Source: Burkholderia sp. Leaf177 (GTDB lineage Bacteria; Pseudomonadota; Gammaproteobacteria; Burkholderiales; Burkholderiaceae). From it: DNA of 64,000 nucleotides. The stretch covers positions 187,662 to 251,661 of the forward strand of contig NZ_LMPF01000012.1 in the NCBI RefSeq assembly GCF_001424345.1, read 5' to 3'. How positions within the stretch are numbered: position 1 is the first letter of the stretch; every line of letters starts with the position of its first letter. The position numbers and the translations under genes were made by a program. Positions 17,712-25,635 of this stretch are shown piece after piece. Under the pieces are notes generated by a model. The model was not told where the DNA came from, ran no database searches, and saw only the letters and a program-made list of their open reading frames with translations.

Positions 17712-18676
17712 GGATGGACTGTTTGTTGTTTCTTGTTAGTTGAATTGTGCTTAGGCGGGCTTGAACGCTAGCATCGATCCTTGGTCAAGACCCATCCCAT
17801 TTAAAATTGACCACCGAACTTCCAAAGACTAAGTATGGTTTGCATTGTCCTGCGTTCCGGGCGTGGATCGACAGCAATGCTAAAAGAAACGTCTCCTAAA
17901 CACCTGCTTGGCTGACATGGATCATGTCTCCTCCGAAAATGACAAAAAAGAACAATTCGAAGTGGGCGCCATGCGCGGGGTGCAACATATTGCTGGCTAA
18001 GGGCGTTGGCTGTCATGAGACCAATGGGCCAGCACTTCAAGTAGTGGAAGGTCGGGTTCCTTATTACAAAGGCCGCCAACAGCGCGGAAGAACTACTCCG
18101 GCCTCTGGGTCGAGTTCCCGATGAATGATCGCCACCCGGATGCCCATGCAGACATCACGCACGCGCAACTTTGTGCTGACAGTTGCTGCCATCACAACTC
18201 TCCTTTCGGGAGAAGGGAGAGCCTGAGCTCCCAATGCGCTTGGCGATACCCGACCCGCAAGGGACAATCGCCATTTCCTGAAACGGACCGGCAAACGGAA
18301 GCAGCGGTGCTCGACGCGAGAACACTTGGCGTCCTCCGACTTTCATCTATATTAACGTCGATCTGAACGTCAGCTATGAGTTCTCCACAGTGCCACTGTG
18401 CCTCCACCAACTATTGCCTCCATCGATCGAGCCGCTTTACCGCTTGGTGAAATTGTCACGGCCGGCGCGTAGACCTTCACACACTGCCGATTCGTAGGCT
18501 GAACGTCAGCCACGTCATACTCATGTGGCTTTGTACACATTGACTTGCAGCGAGCACCACTCCTTCATAAATACAATCGAATTCATGTTCGACGCCTAAG
18601 GAGGTGCGAAAAAAACGTAAAGTATTCCTCGACGTGGCCGTTATAAAGAGCGAAGCAATTTTTCTTGACGACAACC
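17712..18676. other. Gene-poor interval, possible degraded island DNA
   Basis: Nearly 1 kb without a convincing gene on either strand. Several short reading frames overlap each other but lack start signals and known motifs. It seems lower in G+C than the flanking catabolic operons. A nested hairpin (TCTCC at 18199-18203 with GGAGA at 18209-18213) is present. The promoter of the leoBC-like gene must lie at its left end. It may be remnants of mobile DNA, but I see no transposase or integrase fragment that I can name. Confidence 0.4.
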
Positions 18677-19180
18677 ATGAAAACTCGATTTATCTTAGCC
18701 GCCGTGTTGGTCGCAGGCTCCCTATCTGGTTGTCTGGCGACAGTCCCAAGCATCGACGCTCAACGTTCAATCAATGCACAGACCAGAGCACAAGTGGCTA
18801 AGGCTATCCAGCGTCCGAAGATCGAGGCCGACGGTACGTTAGTAAGCCCGTGGATCCGCGCTGCAATGATGTCAGCATTTTCGATGCGGGCTGAACACCT
18901 CGGACTTCGCATTGATCCAAACGGCGTGCCCGTTACCATTCATATTACAAGCGTGCGTTCGCGTTCAGATGGCGCAAGAATGGCGTTTAATTTCTTCGAT
19001 GGTGCCGACTATGTTTCAGGAACCGTCGATGTCGGTGACGCAACTTTTGAGGTCGGTGAGAATACGTGGCTGTATTGGGCACCGACAGGCTTTCGAAGCA
19101 TTCAAGATGTTGCTGAAGCAGTCGGTAAGCAAGTCGCGAACGGTGTTGCGATTGTCGCCGGTGAGCCAATCGAAGAGTAG
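18677..19180 (+). CDS. Hypothetical lipoprotein
   Basis: A 167-residue protein with a classical lipoprotein signal: MKTRFILAAVLVAGSLSGC, with LSGC as the lipobox and Cys19 as the lipidated residue. The mature part has mixed alpha/beta character with a VTIHITSVRSRSDGARMAFNFFDG stretch and no motif I can name. An in-frame TTG at 18665 is possible, but the ATG fits the signal peptide better. There is no strong ribosome site. It stands alone between gene-poor DNA and the minus-strand NTPase, and its moderate G+C suggests it belongs to the same acquired segment as the GTPase pair (inference). Confidence 0.75.
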   Translation: MKTRFILAAVLVAGSLSGCLATVPSIDAQRSINAQTRAQVAKAIQRPKIEADGTLVSPWIRAAMMSAFSMRAEHLGLRIDPNGVPVTIHITSVRSRSDGARMAFNFFDGADYVSGTVDVGDATFEVGENTWLYWAPTGFRSIQDVAEAVGKQVANGVAIVAGEPIEE

Positions 19181-19389
19181 CATTTCGGGGTCCAAACAAA
19201 TAACTCGGGTGCCTTTCGGCGCTTCGTTTATTAGATCATTTGCGTGACTGCCATACGGCCTTATGAGACGTAACGGTCACCACTTTATTATGGTGATGAA
19301 CTCGTCGGTAATACCGAACTGCCTGATGTCGCTGCGTTAGTGAACGTCGACGCACTGCAGCGCGCGTCCGTAATGCTAGTCGGACATCC

Positions 19390-20187
19390 CTACGTTACGT
19401 CATTTCTCCGCCAACGACCGATTAGATCGGAGCCGCCCAGATAAAGAGAAGTGATGCCCGTGCCTTCACTCACCGGCAGCCTCAACCCTTGCACGATTTG
19501 CCTTTCATATGTCGGCCAGTCTCTTCCTGAATTTTCAATTGCGAGCTTGGCTAACGGGAGTTCTTGAAATAAGTCGTCGGTTACTCGGCGGTAATCACGG
19601 TACAGCGAGATCAGTCCGTCCAGTCCCATGAAGCCATTGCGCACACAGTAGGGCGCTGCGAGCTTCCAATTAACCTGATAGTCGATCCACTCGGGGCCGC
19701 GTTCTGCACAGACCGTTCTGATTGCTTCTTCGACATCTTCCTGCCAGAAGTAAAGGACGAACGGATTCAGCGGGGCAATGACTGCTGCCAGCTTCCGTAT
19801 ATAGGCGAAAATCAGTGCTGATGCGGCTTCCATCAGCAACAGGTGCGTCAAATCTCCGTGGAAAAGTTGACCGTCAAATACACGGATCGTGGTGTCCGCC
19901 CGCATGTCCTCGACCAAAGCGGCCCATCTAGCTAATGCTCTATCCGCAAGGTTCTCTGGTGTTGCGTCCCGCCACGGTTCGAACCAGTGTTCGAGTTCGT
20001 CTGTCGCGCGCACCGGATGTGGGTTGGTCCTTTCGTGGATAGGCACAGCCAGCTGCCCCGCAGCTTGCAGCCGATTCGCGATGAAGCGCACAGCCGTCGA
20101 CTTGCCAGACCCCATGATGCCCTCGACAATCACAAGTCGATGAACATAGGAAGGATTCAGAATACCGAGCTTCCTCGGATTTGCCAT
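19390..20187 (-). CDS. P-loop NTPase of unknown function (kinase-like)
   Basis: A Walker A motif, EGIMGSGKST, lies near the N-terminus directly after a hydrophobic strand (RLVIVEGI), as in small kinases and the thymidylate-kinase class. Later segments (FDGQLFHGDLTHLLLME, DDLFQELPLAKLAIENS) are helical and resemble phosphotransferase folds in layout, without a named family. I use the ATG at 20187 (MANPRKLGIL), giving 265 residues; the frame is open to an ATG at 20382, which would add 65 residues of unconvincing sequence. Neither start has a good ribosome site. It is divergent from the NlpC/P60-like gene. Confidence 0.68.
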   Translation of the reverse strand: MANPRKLGILNPSYVHRLVIVEGIMGSGKSTAVRFIANRLQAAGQLAVPIHERTNPHPVRATDELEHWFEPWRDATPENLADRALARWAALVEDMRADTTIRVFDGQLFHGDLTHLLLMEAASALIFAYIRKLAAVIAPLNPFVLYFWQEDVEEAIRTVCAERGPEWIDYQVNWKLAAPYCVRNGFMGLDGLISLYRDYRRVTDDLFQELPLAKLAIENSGRDWPTYERQIVQGLRLPVSEGTGITSLYLGGSDLIGRWRRNDVT

Positions 20188-20449
20188 ATCGCTCACGCTC
20201 GCGGTTAGTCGAAAGAGGCCGGCATTCGACCGCGCCAACCAAGATTGTCGGCGGTTCACGTATGATTGTTGAAGGGCCGTTTGGCCGATCACCGTCTCAT
20301 GCAAATAGCTTTCACCTCTGAATCCTATGCGTCCGATACCGAAATCACACAATCCGACGCTAACCTCAGCAGACCGCGACATCAGCCACTAGATGCGCGT
20401 ATCGCCAACAATAGATAATCTCCACAGACCGCCCTGATCCGGACCCACC

Positions 20450-21019
20450 ATGATCTTCAAGACAGCCGAGGCGACAATGTGGGACCTTGTGCAACGTCAC
20501 ACAGGGCGGGTCGGATACCAACGAGGTGTCAAAGCGGAAGGTTTATCGGCCGGCGCTCCAGTCATTGACTGCTCAGGATGGGTTAGCGTGCTTCTTACGA
20601 ATGCGATGCGAGCAGAGAACCTCGCCGCCGGCCGCACAGTCCTTAATGCCGATGATATGAAAGCCCTGCAAGGATGGTCCGATCGGATCATTCAGGAGAT
20701 CGAGACCCGGACAGGATTCGTTCTGGAGGGGAAAGAGATCACCGCCCTCAGCCTCCCACGTTGCGCGACCATTGGGCTAAAAATGGGAGCGCCTGAATGG
20801 GCGAGTAATTATCCCCGTCCACGTGGCATCACTCACATTGTCCAGATCGTTCGTCGTCCGGAAGATGCCGCGCCATTCGTCTCCGAGTCCTTTGGCGGAT
20901 CGATCCCACCTGGAATAAATCTCACATCACTCGATAAGTGGCTTGCCCTGTCAGAGCCGCATCGTTTAGCTGGAGAGATGTGGGCCGTCGATCCATTTCG
21001 GTTGGCTATGAAAAGCTAA
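20450..21019 (+). CDS. NlpC/P60-like cysteine peptidase domain protein (putative)
   Basis: A 189-residue protein whose stretch APVIDCSGWVSVLL (about residues 36-49) matches the nucleophile motif DCSG of NlpC/P60 cell-wall peptidases and amidases. A later THIVQIV stretch (about residue 127) is placed like the family's catalytic His strand. No signal peptide is visible, so it would act in the cytoplasm or need another route out; some phage and effector-type NlpC/P60 proteins are like this. An alternative start at 20477 would trim nine residues. It lies next to, and divergent from, the orphan P-loop NTPase. Confidence 0.5.
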   Translation: MIFKTAEATMWDLVQRHTGRVGYQRGVKAEGLSAGAPVIDCSGWVSVLLTNAMRAENLAAGRTVLNADDMKALQGWSDRIIQEIETRTGFVLEGKEITALSLPRCATIGLKMGAPEWASNYPRPRGITHIVQIVRRPEDAAPFVSESFGGSIPPGINLTSLDKWLALSEPHRLAGEMWAVDPFRLAMKS

Positions 21020-21137
21020 GCGATACCCACACACGTTTCCTCGCGCCCCAAAGCCGGCTCTTCGAAATAGCCAAGAAGCAAGCACGATAGCCGCGAACGT
21101 GGAGAGTCGTACGACTCACCGGTTCTCCATCGTCCTG

Positions 21138-21506
21138 CTAAAGCGCGCGGTCGCGCTCAACGAGCACGTCCACCATATCTGCCATGTTCTCGGTTCCCCA
21201 GGTGCACAGCGGGACAATCTTGTCGGCGAGACTGCGGCCAAGCGGAGTCAGCGCGTAGTCCACGCGCGGTGGCACCTCCTTGTAGTCGGTCCGCGCCAGC
21301 ACTCGATCAGCCTCCAGCTCCTTCAACTGCTGGATCAGCACTTTGGCGCTGACGCCGTGGACGTTGCGCTTGAGCTCGCCGTATCGCTTCGGGCCATCGC
21401 GCAGGAAGTACAGGATCAGCGGCTTCCACTTGCCCGCGATGATGCTGAGCGTGGCAGCGAGTCCGTAGGAATAACGCCCACCGCATTGTTCTGAACAGTC
21501 AGTCAT
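21138..21506 (-). CDS. HxlR family transcriptional regulator
   Basis: A 122-residue HxlR-type winged helix protein. The typical LSIIAGKWKPLILYFLRDGPKRYGELKRNV opening and SAKVLIQQLKELEADRVLAR recognition region are present. A Cys-rich start (MTDCSEQCGG) includes the conserved N-terminal Cys that makes several HxlR proteins redox- or quinone-responsive. It is divergent from an SDR gene, and two near-identical 24-25 base repeats lie between the start codons. It probably represses the SDR and itself. Confidence 0.93.
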   Translation of the reverse strand: MTDCSEQCGGRYSYGLAATLSIIAGKWKPLILYFLRDGPKRYGELKRNVHGVSAKVLIQQLKELEADRVLARTDYKEVPPRVDYALTPLGRSLADKIVPLCTWGTENMADMVDVLVERDRAL

Positions 21507-21513
21507 TTTTCAT

Positions 21514-21566
21514 GGTTACCAAAAGGTGCATACTTGTCCTTAGGTTATCAGAACTGCATACTTGTC
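21514..21566. promoter_or_regulatory. Tandem direct repeats in the HxlR/SDR intergenic region
   Basis: Two direct repeats carry GGTTAyC, then five or six bases, then TGCATACTTGTC: 21514-21538 and 21543-21566. The 12-base core is identical in both and recurs after 28 bases. They occupy the short region between the divergent HxlR and SDR genes, so they are likely HxlR binding sites overlapping the promoters. Confidence 0.55.
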
Positions 21567-21617
21567 TCAAGCAAGCAGTTTCCTGCTTCCGTACTACTCA
21601 TAGGAAGGATGCACGAC

Positions 21618-22352
21618 ATGACCAGACTGAATGGAAAGACCGCTGTGATAACCGGCGGCGCTACCGGCATCGGCCGCGCGGCGGCAAAGCGCTTTATCGA
21701 GGAAGGTGCCTTCGTCTACATCTATGGCCGCCGGCAAGACGCACTCGACGCCGCCGTGGCCGAGCTCGGTCCCAATGCTCGCGCGGTGAAGGGCTCAGTC
21801 TCGGATGAGGCCGACCTCGACCGGCTCTACGGAGCGGTGACGGCCGAACGCGGAACTATCGATATTGTCTTCGCCAATGCCGGTGCGGGAAGCCCGCTTG
21901 CGCTCGGCAAGATCACCGCTGATCATATCGACGAAACCTTCGATACCAACGTGAAGGGTACGATCTTCACGGTCCAGAAGGCGCTGCCACTAATGGGCAA
22001 AGGCGGATCGATCATCCTGACCGGATCGAGCGCCGGCACCACGGGCGCCCCGGCAATGAGCGCCTACAGCGCAAGCAAGGCGGCAGTGCGCAACCTCGCG
22101 CGGACCTGGGCGGAGGACTTGAAGGGCACCGGCATCCGGGTGAACGTGCTGTCGCCCGGCGCGACGGCGACCGAACTCGCGAAGGCGGCGCTCGGCGAGG
22201 AAGGCCAGAAGGTTTTCGCTTCGATGACCCCACTCCAGCGCATGGCCGATCCCGCAGAGATCGGAGCCGTGGCCGCGTTTCTCGCATCGTCGGACAGCAG
22301 CTTCATGACCGCCAGCGAAGTCGCCGTCGACGGCGGCCTGGCGCAACTCTGA
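21618..22352 (+). CDS. SDR family oxidoreductase
   Basis: A 244-residue short-chain dehydrogenase. TGGATGIG is the cofactor loop, ANAGAG replaces the usual NNAG, LTGSSAG holds the catalytic Ser and YSASK the Tyr/Lys pair. I start at the ATG at 21618 (MTRLNGKTAVITGG), nine bases after AGGAAGG; upstream in-frame starts lack a site. It is divergent from the HxlR gene and followed by a 10-base-pair hairpin. SDRs paired with HxlR regulators are often part of electrophile or quinone stress responses; this is inference. Confidence 0.9.
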   Translation: MTRLNGKTAVITGGATGIGRAAAKRFIEEGAFVYIYGRRQDALDAAVAELGPNARAVKGSVSDEADLDRLYGAVTAERGTIDIVFANAGAGSPLALGKITADHIDETFDTNVKGTIFTVQKALPLMGKGGSIILTGSSAGTTGAPAMSAYSASKAAVRNLARTWAEDLKGTGIRVNVLSPGATATELAKAALGEEGQKVFASMTPLQRMADPAEIGAVAAFLASSDSSFMTASEVAVDGGLAQL

Positions 22353-22358
22353 CGCTAC

Positions 22359-22392
22359 TTACGGCGCTCCATTCATTTTCGAAGCGCCGTAA
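22359..22392 (+). terminator. Hairpin after the SDR gene
   Basis: TTACGGCGCT (22359-22368) pairs perfectly with AGCGCCGTAA (22383-22392) around a 14-base loop, seven bases after the SDR stop codon. No T-run follows, so it may be a Rho-dependent or weak terminator or an mRNA-stabilising stem. Confidence 0.5.
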
Positions 22393-22525
22393 GGCTCGGC
22401 TAGTGAAAGGAAAATAGACGAGCTACGCAATTACACCCGCACCTCGCACATTGCAGGTTCAAGCCAATATCGAACGCATCGAGAAAGGCAAGCGAAGCTC
22501 ACTCCAGAGTCCTCTCCCAGCCCCA

Positions 22526-22975
22526 TCACCCTTCATCACGTTCGATAGACGCCGCAACCGCACGCACGGCAAGCAGGTATCCATCGACACCCAGCCCGCA
22601 TATCACGCCCCGCGCCGCCAGCGAGATCAGCGAGTGCCGATACTGTTCGTCCCGCTGATGAATGTTGGTGATATGCACCTCGATCACCGGCTGGCGAATA
22701 AGCTTGACTGCATCCAGCACAGGTATCGACGCGAACGAAAATCCCGCCGGATTGATGACGACGGCCGCGTCCTTTTCAAACGCTTCCTGCAACCAGTCGA
22801 CCATCACCCCTTCATGGTTCGTCTGGCGAAAAACGCATTCCAGATCGAGCTCGGCGGCGAGCGCTTCAGTACGCTCCTTCACTTGAGCCAAAGTGGTCGT
22901 GCCGTACAAATGCGGTTCACGCTTGCCGAGCATGTTCAGGTTCGAACCGTTCAAGACATAAACAAGTGGTTTCAT
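22526..22975 (-). CDS. aroQ: Type II 3-dehydroquinate dehydratase-like protein
   Basis: A 149-residue member of the small dodecameric dehydroquinase family. The opening VYVLNGSNLNMLGKREPHLYG matches NGPNLNLLGxREPxxYG, keeping the lid Arg and the Tyr. NHEG, NPAGF and EVHITNIHQRDE also match family blocks. The usual THTS after NPxAF is replaced by SFAS, so a substrate-binding His is missing. It follows the MHS carrier by 15 bases, which points to catabolic rather than biosynthetic use, for example quinate/shikimate degradation. Start is the ATG at 22975; a TTG six bases earlier is less likely. Confidence 0.82.
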   Translation of the reverse strand: MKPLVYVLNGSNLNMLGKREPHLYGTTTLAQVKERTEALAAELDLECVFRQTNHEGVMVDWLQEAFEKDAAVVINPAGFSFASIPVLDAVKLIRQPVIEVHITNIHQRDEQYRHSLISLAARGVICGLGVDGYLLAVRAVAASIERDEG

Positions 22976-22990
22976 CTGCAATGCCTGCGT

Positions 22991-24358
22991 TCAGTGAGAA
23001 TGGGATTGAGTGGGCACGTGTCCTGATGGGCCGATTACTTCATCGGTGGAATCGACCCGATTCATGTCGATACCCAGAGTCTCAGGCGCGGTAAGAATCG
23101 CGACGAGAGAAATGACGTTGAACGTGACGCACACCGCGACGACGCCCCACGGCGAGCCATTGCACAAGGCAAAAAGCCAGACGGCGACTACAGGCATGGG
23201 ACCGCCCGCGATCAGATTGGCGCCGGTATAAGCCAGCGCCGAGCCCGAGTAGCGCACGTTGGTCGGGAATGCTTCGGCGAATGCGACGGGCTGGATACCG
23301 CTCTGGAATTGCGTGAAGCCGAGAAAGAAACCCATTGCTGCGAGCATGGGCACGAAGCTCTTCGTATCGAGGATCTGGAAGTACACGAACAGCATCAGCA
23401 AGGTCGCGATCGAACCAATCGCAAGCGCCTTTTTGCGGCCAATCCGGTCGCTCAGCATGCCGCCGGCCAGCGCGCCGACGATCGCGCACACGTTCGCGCC
23501 CATCAACAGCAGGAAGCCTGTTTGCTTCGGCACGCCGAGAGTCTTCGTGACGTAGCTCAACGAGAACACCACGATCAGATAAAAGATCGCCGCAGGGCCG
23601 CAGAAGAACAACATCCATCGCAGCACGGTGCGCCAGTGCAGACGCAATGCGTCGCGCAGCGGACTGCCCACACGCACGACTTCGGTTTTACGAAGCGCGA
23701 CGAATGCGGGCGTCTCGCTGACACGCAGCCGGATGTAGATACCGACGATCACGAGCACGAAGCTCATGATGAACGGAATGCGCCATCCGTATGCATCGAA
23801 CGCTTGCGCCGACATCGCCGATGAAAGCGCGAGCAAGACACCGTTCGCCATGATCTGGCTGAGCGGCGAACACAAGCCGAGAAGGCCGGAGTATTTGCCA
23901 CGACGATCGGGACTCGCGTGCTCGATTGCCATCAGTTGCGCACCCGTCGATTCGCCGCCCAGCGCGAAGCCTTGCAGGATACGAAGTAGTACTAGCAATG
24001 TCGGCGCCCAAACGCCGATGCTCGCGTAGGTTGGAAGGAAGCCCATCAACATGGAGCAGACGCCCATGATGGTGACGGTGCCGAGCATCAGGTTTCGCCG
24101 TCCCAGCTTGTCGCCGAGGTAGCCGCAAATGATGGCGCCCAGCGGTCTCGCCGCGAGTCCGACGCCGAACGTGGCGAGCGAAGCGAGCAACGCGGAGGTG
24201 GGATCCATCGAAGGAAAAAAGAGCTTGGGCAGCACGGTGGCGGCCAACGCGCCATACAGCGTGAAGTCAAACCATTCGAGTGCGGTTCCAATGGCGGCGG
24301 CGGTCACTGCGCGGGTGCGCATCGCCTGCTGCGCGGGTAGGTGCGATTGCTGGTCCAT
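22991..24358 (-). CDS. MFS transporter, metabolite:H+ symporter (MHS) family
   Basis: A 455-residue carrier with 12 predicted membrane segments. The MHS hallmark ALEWFDFTLYGALA is at the N-terminus, GYLGDKLGRR is the TM2-3 loop, and the C-terminus carries ETLGIDMNRVD. The family includes the shikimate carrier ShiA and alpha-ketoglutarate and proline/betaine carriers. With the dehydroquinase-like gene directly downstream, import of quinate, shikimate or a related hydroaromatic acid is a fair inference. The C-terminal tail is His-rich (SHSH). It is divergent from the IclR regulator, which probably controls it. Confidence 0.88.
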   Translation of the reverse strand: MDQQSHLPAQQAMRTRAVTAAAIGTALEWFDFTLYGALAATVLPKLFFPSMDPTSALLASLATFGVGLAARPLGAIICGYLGDKLGRRNLMLGTVTIMGVCSMLMGFLPTYASIGVWAPTLLVLLRILQGFALGGESTGAQLMAIEHASPDRRGKYSGLLGLCSPLSQIMANGVLLALSSAMSAQAFDAYGWRIPFIMSFVLVIVGIYIRLRVSETPAFVALRKTEVVRVGSPLRDALRLHWRTVLRWMLFFCGPAAIFYLIVVFSLSYVTKTLGVPKQTGFLLLMGANVCAIVGALAGGMLSDRIGRKKALAIGSIATLLMLFVYFQILDTKSFVPMLAAMGFFLGFTQFQSGIQPVAFAEAFPTNVRYSGSALAYTGANLIAGGPMPVVAVWLFALCNGSPWGVVAVCVTFNVISLVAILTAPETLGIDMNRVDSTDEVIGPSGHVPTQSHSH

Positions 24359-24600
24359 GTCGTCTCCGGTTCCAAACCTGTGTCGGCTTCACGTCGCGGC
24401 TGACGTTGAACATATCGGCCTGCGCGTGGTGCGTCTTTTGTCATGCGTATTTGTCATGCGTCTCGTGCATTGACGGCGATCGACGCGTGCGGCGAGACAG
24501 CATGTGAGGCAGATTAACAGCGCTGCCGGGACGGTGTTCCAGGGTGGAATCTCGTTCCATATCGTGCAATCATGGTGCTTCATCGAGGCGAGGAGCGTTC

Positions 24601-25383
24601 ATGCCGGGCGTGACCGAAAGAACTTTGGCGGTGCTGGAATTTCTGGCCACACAAATGGAAGGTACGCCGCTCGCGCTGATATCGGACCAGCTCGAGATTC
24701 CTCGCAGCGCGTGCCACCGGCTGCTTGTCGATCTCAAGCAATGCGGCTACGTGCGTCAACTACGCGAGCACGGCGACTATGTGCTGACCACGAAACTCGC
24801 GGGGCTGGGGCTCAGTTACCTGGCGACTTCCGGCATCATCGATATTGCGCAGACCATGCTCGACCGTCTGGCGGAGACCTCCGGCGAGCTCGTGCGGCTC
24901 GCAATAGTCGACGGTGACAGGCTGACGTGGGTTGCCAAGGCGCAAGGCGCGCCAAAAGGGCTTCGATACGACCCGGACATGGGCATGGATACCGTCCTGT
25001 CGTGCAGCGCGACCGGACACGCCTGGATGATGACGATGACCGACGAACGCGCGCTCGAACTGGTGACGCGCCAGGGTTTTGGGCAGCCGAAGCAATACGG
25101 ACCGAAGGCGCCCACGACGGTGAAGGCGCTGCTGGGATTTATCGATGCCGCCCGCGACCGGGGTTACGCGACCATCAACGAAGTTTTCGCACCGGGAATG
25201 ACGGCGATGGCGGCGCCGGTCCAACGACGAAATCACCCTGCCATAGGCATCATCAGCATTGCGGGACCCGCCGTCAGATTGACGGAGAAGCGCATGGCCG
25301 CGCTCGGTCCTGCGCTTGTGGCGGCGGCCAACGAACTCGCAGCCGCGAGCCTGGCGTCTCCGCTTTTTGGCCGGATGCGTTAG
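24601..25383 (+). CDS. IclR family transcriptional regulator
   Basis: A 260-residue IclR protein. The N-terminal winged helix contains TPLALISDQLEIPRSACHRLLVDLKQCGYV, and the C-terminal GAF-like effector domain fills the rest (ATGHAWMM and PVQRRNHPAIGIISIAGP are typical). I start at the ATG at 24601 because AGGAG lies about eight bases upstream; the frame extends to 24544 without support. It is divergent from the MHS carrier and dehydroquinase-like unit. IclR proteins of this subgroup commonly control aromatic-acid catabolism. Confidence 0.92.
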   Translation: MPGVTERTLAVLEFLATQMEGTPLALISDQLEIPRSACHRLLVDLKQCGYVRQLREHGDYVLTTKLAGLGLSYLATSGIIDIAQTMLDRLAETSGELVRLAIVDGDRLTWVAKAQGAPKGLRYDPDMGMDTVLSCSATGHAWMMTMTDERALELVTRQGFGQPKQYGPKAPTTVKALLGFIDAARDRGYATINEVFAPGMTAMAAPVQRRNHPAIGIISIAGPAVRLTEKRMAALGPALVAAANELAAASLASPLFGRMR

Positions 25384-25587
25384 GGTCTGGCGCGTGACTG
25401 AAGCACATGCGCACGTTTCCATTCGACCTGAAACCAAGCGATTTCCGACGTCCGACAAACCGCGCCCCGTTGTTCAATCCGGGCTATGAATAAACATCCC
25501 TAATCACCGGCGCGCGCGAGCGTTTTTTCATCGGGCCTGGCATTTGCATTAACATTCGTACACTAACGTATTAAATGCAACTGTCCC

Positions 25588-25604
25588 GACCAGTCGTACT
25601 GGTC
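25588..25604. promoter_or_regulatory. Palindrome upstream of class I aldolase
   Basis: GACCAGT (25588-25594) and ACTGGTC (25598-25604) form a perfect 7-base inverted repeat around CGT, 31 bases before the aldolase start codon. It looks like an operator for a dimeric repressor. Which regulator binds is not evident. Confidence 0.5.
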
Positions 25605-25635
25605 AGATATTTCGTTATGAGAGAGGAAGGCTATC

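Noticed and set aside
17795..17815. Sequence resembling an IS-end (AAATTGACCACC)
   Set aside because: No transposase fragment, second inverted end or target duplication is visible nearby.
19277..19296. TCACCA/TGGTGA inverted repeat
   Set aside because: Only six paired bases, no T-run, and about 100 bases from either gene end; too weak to call.
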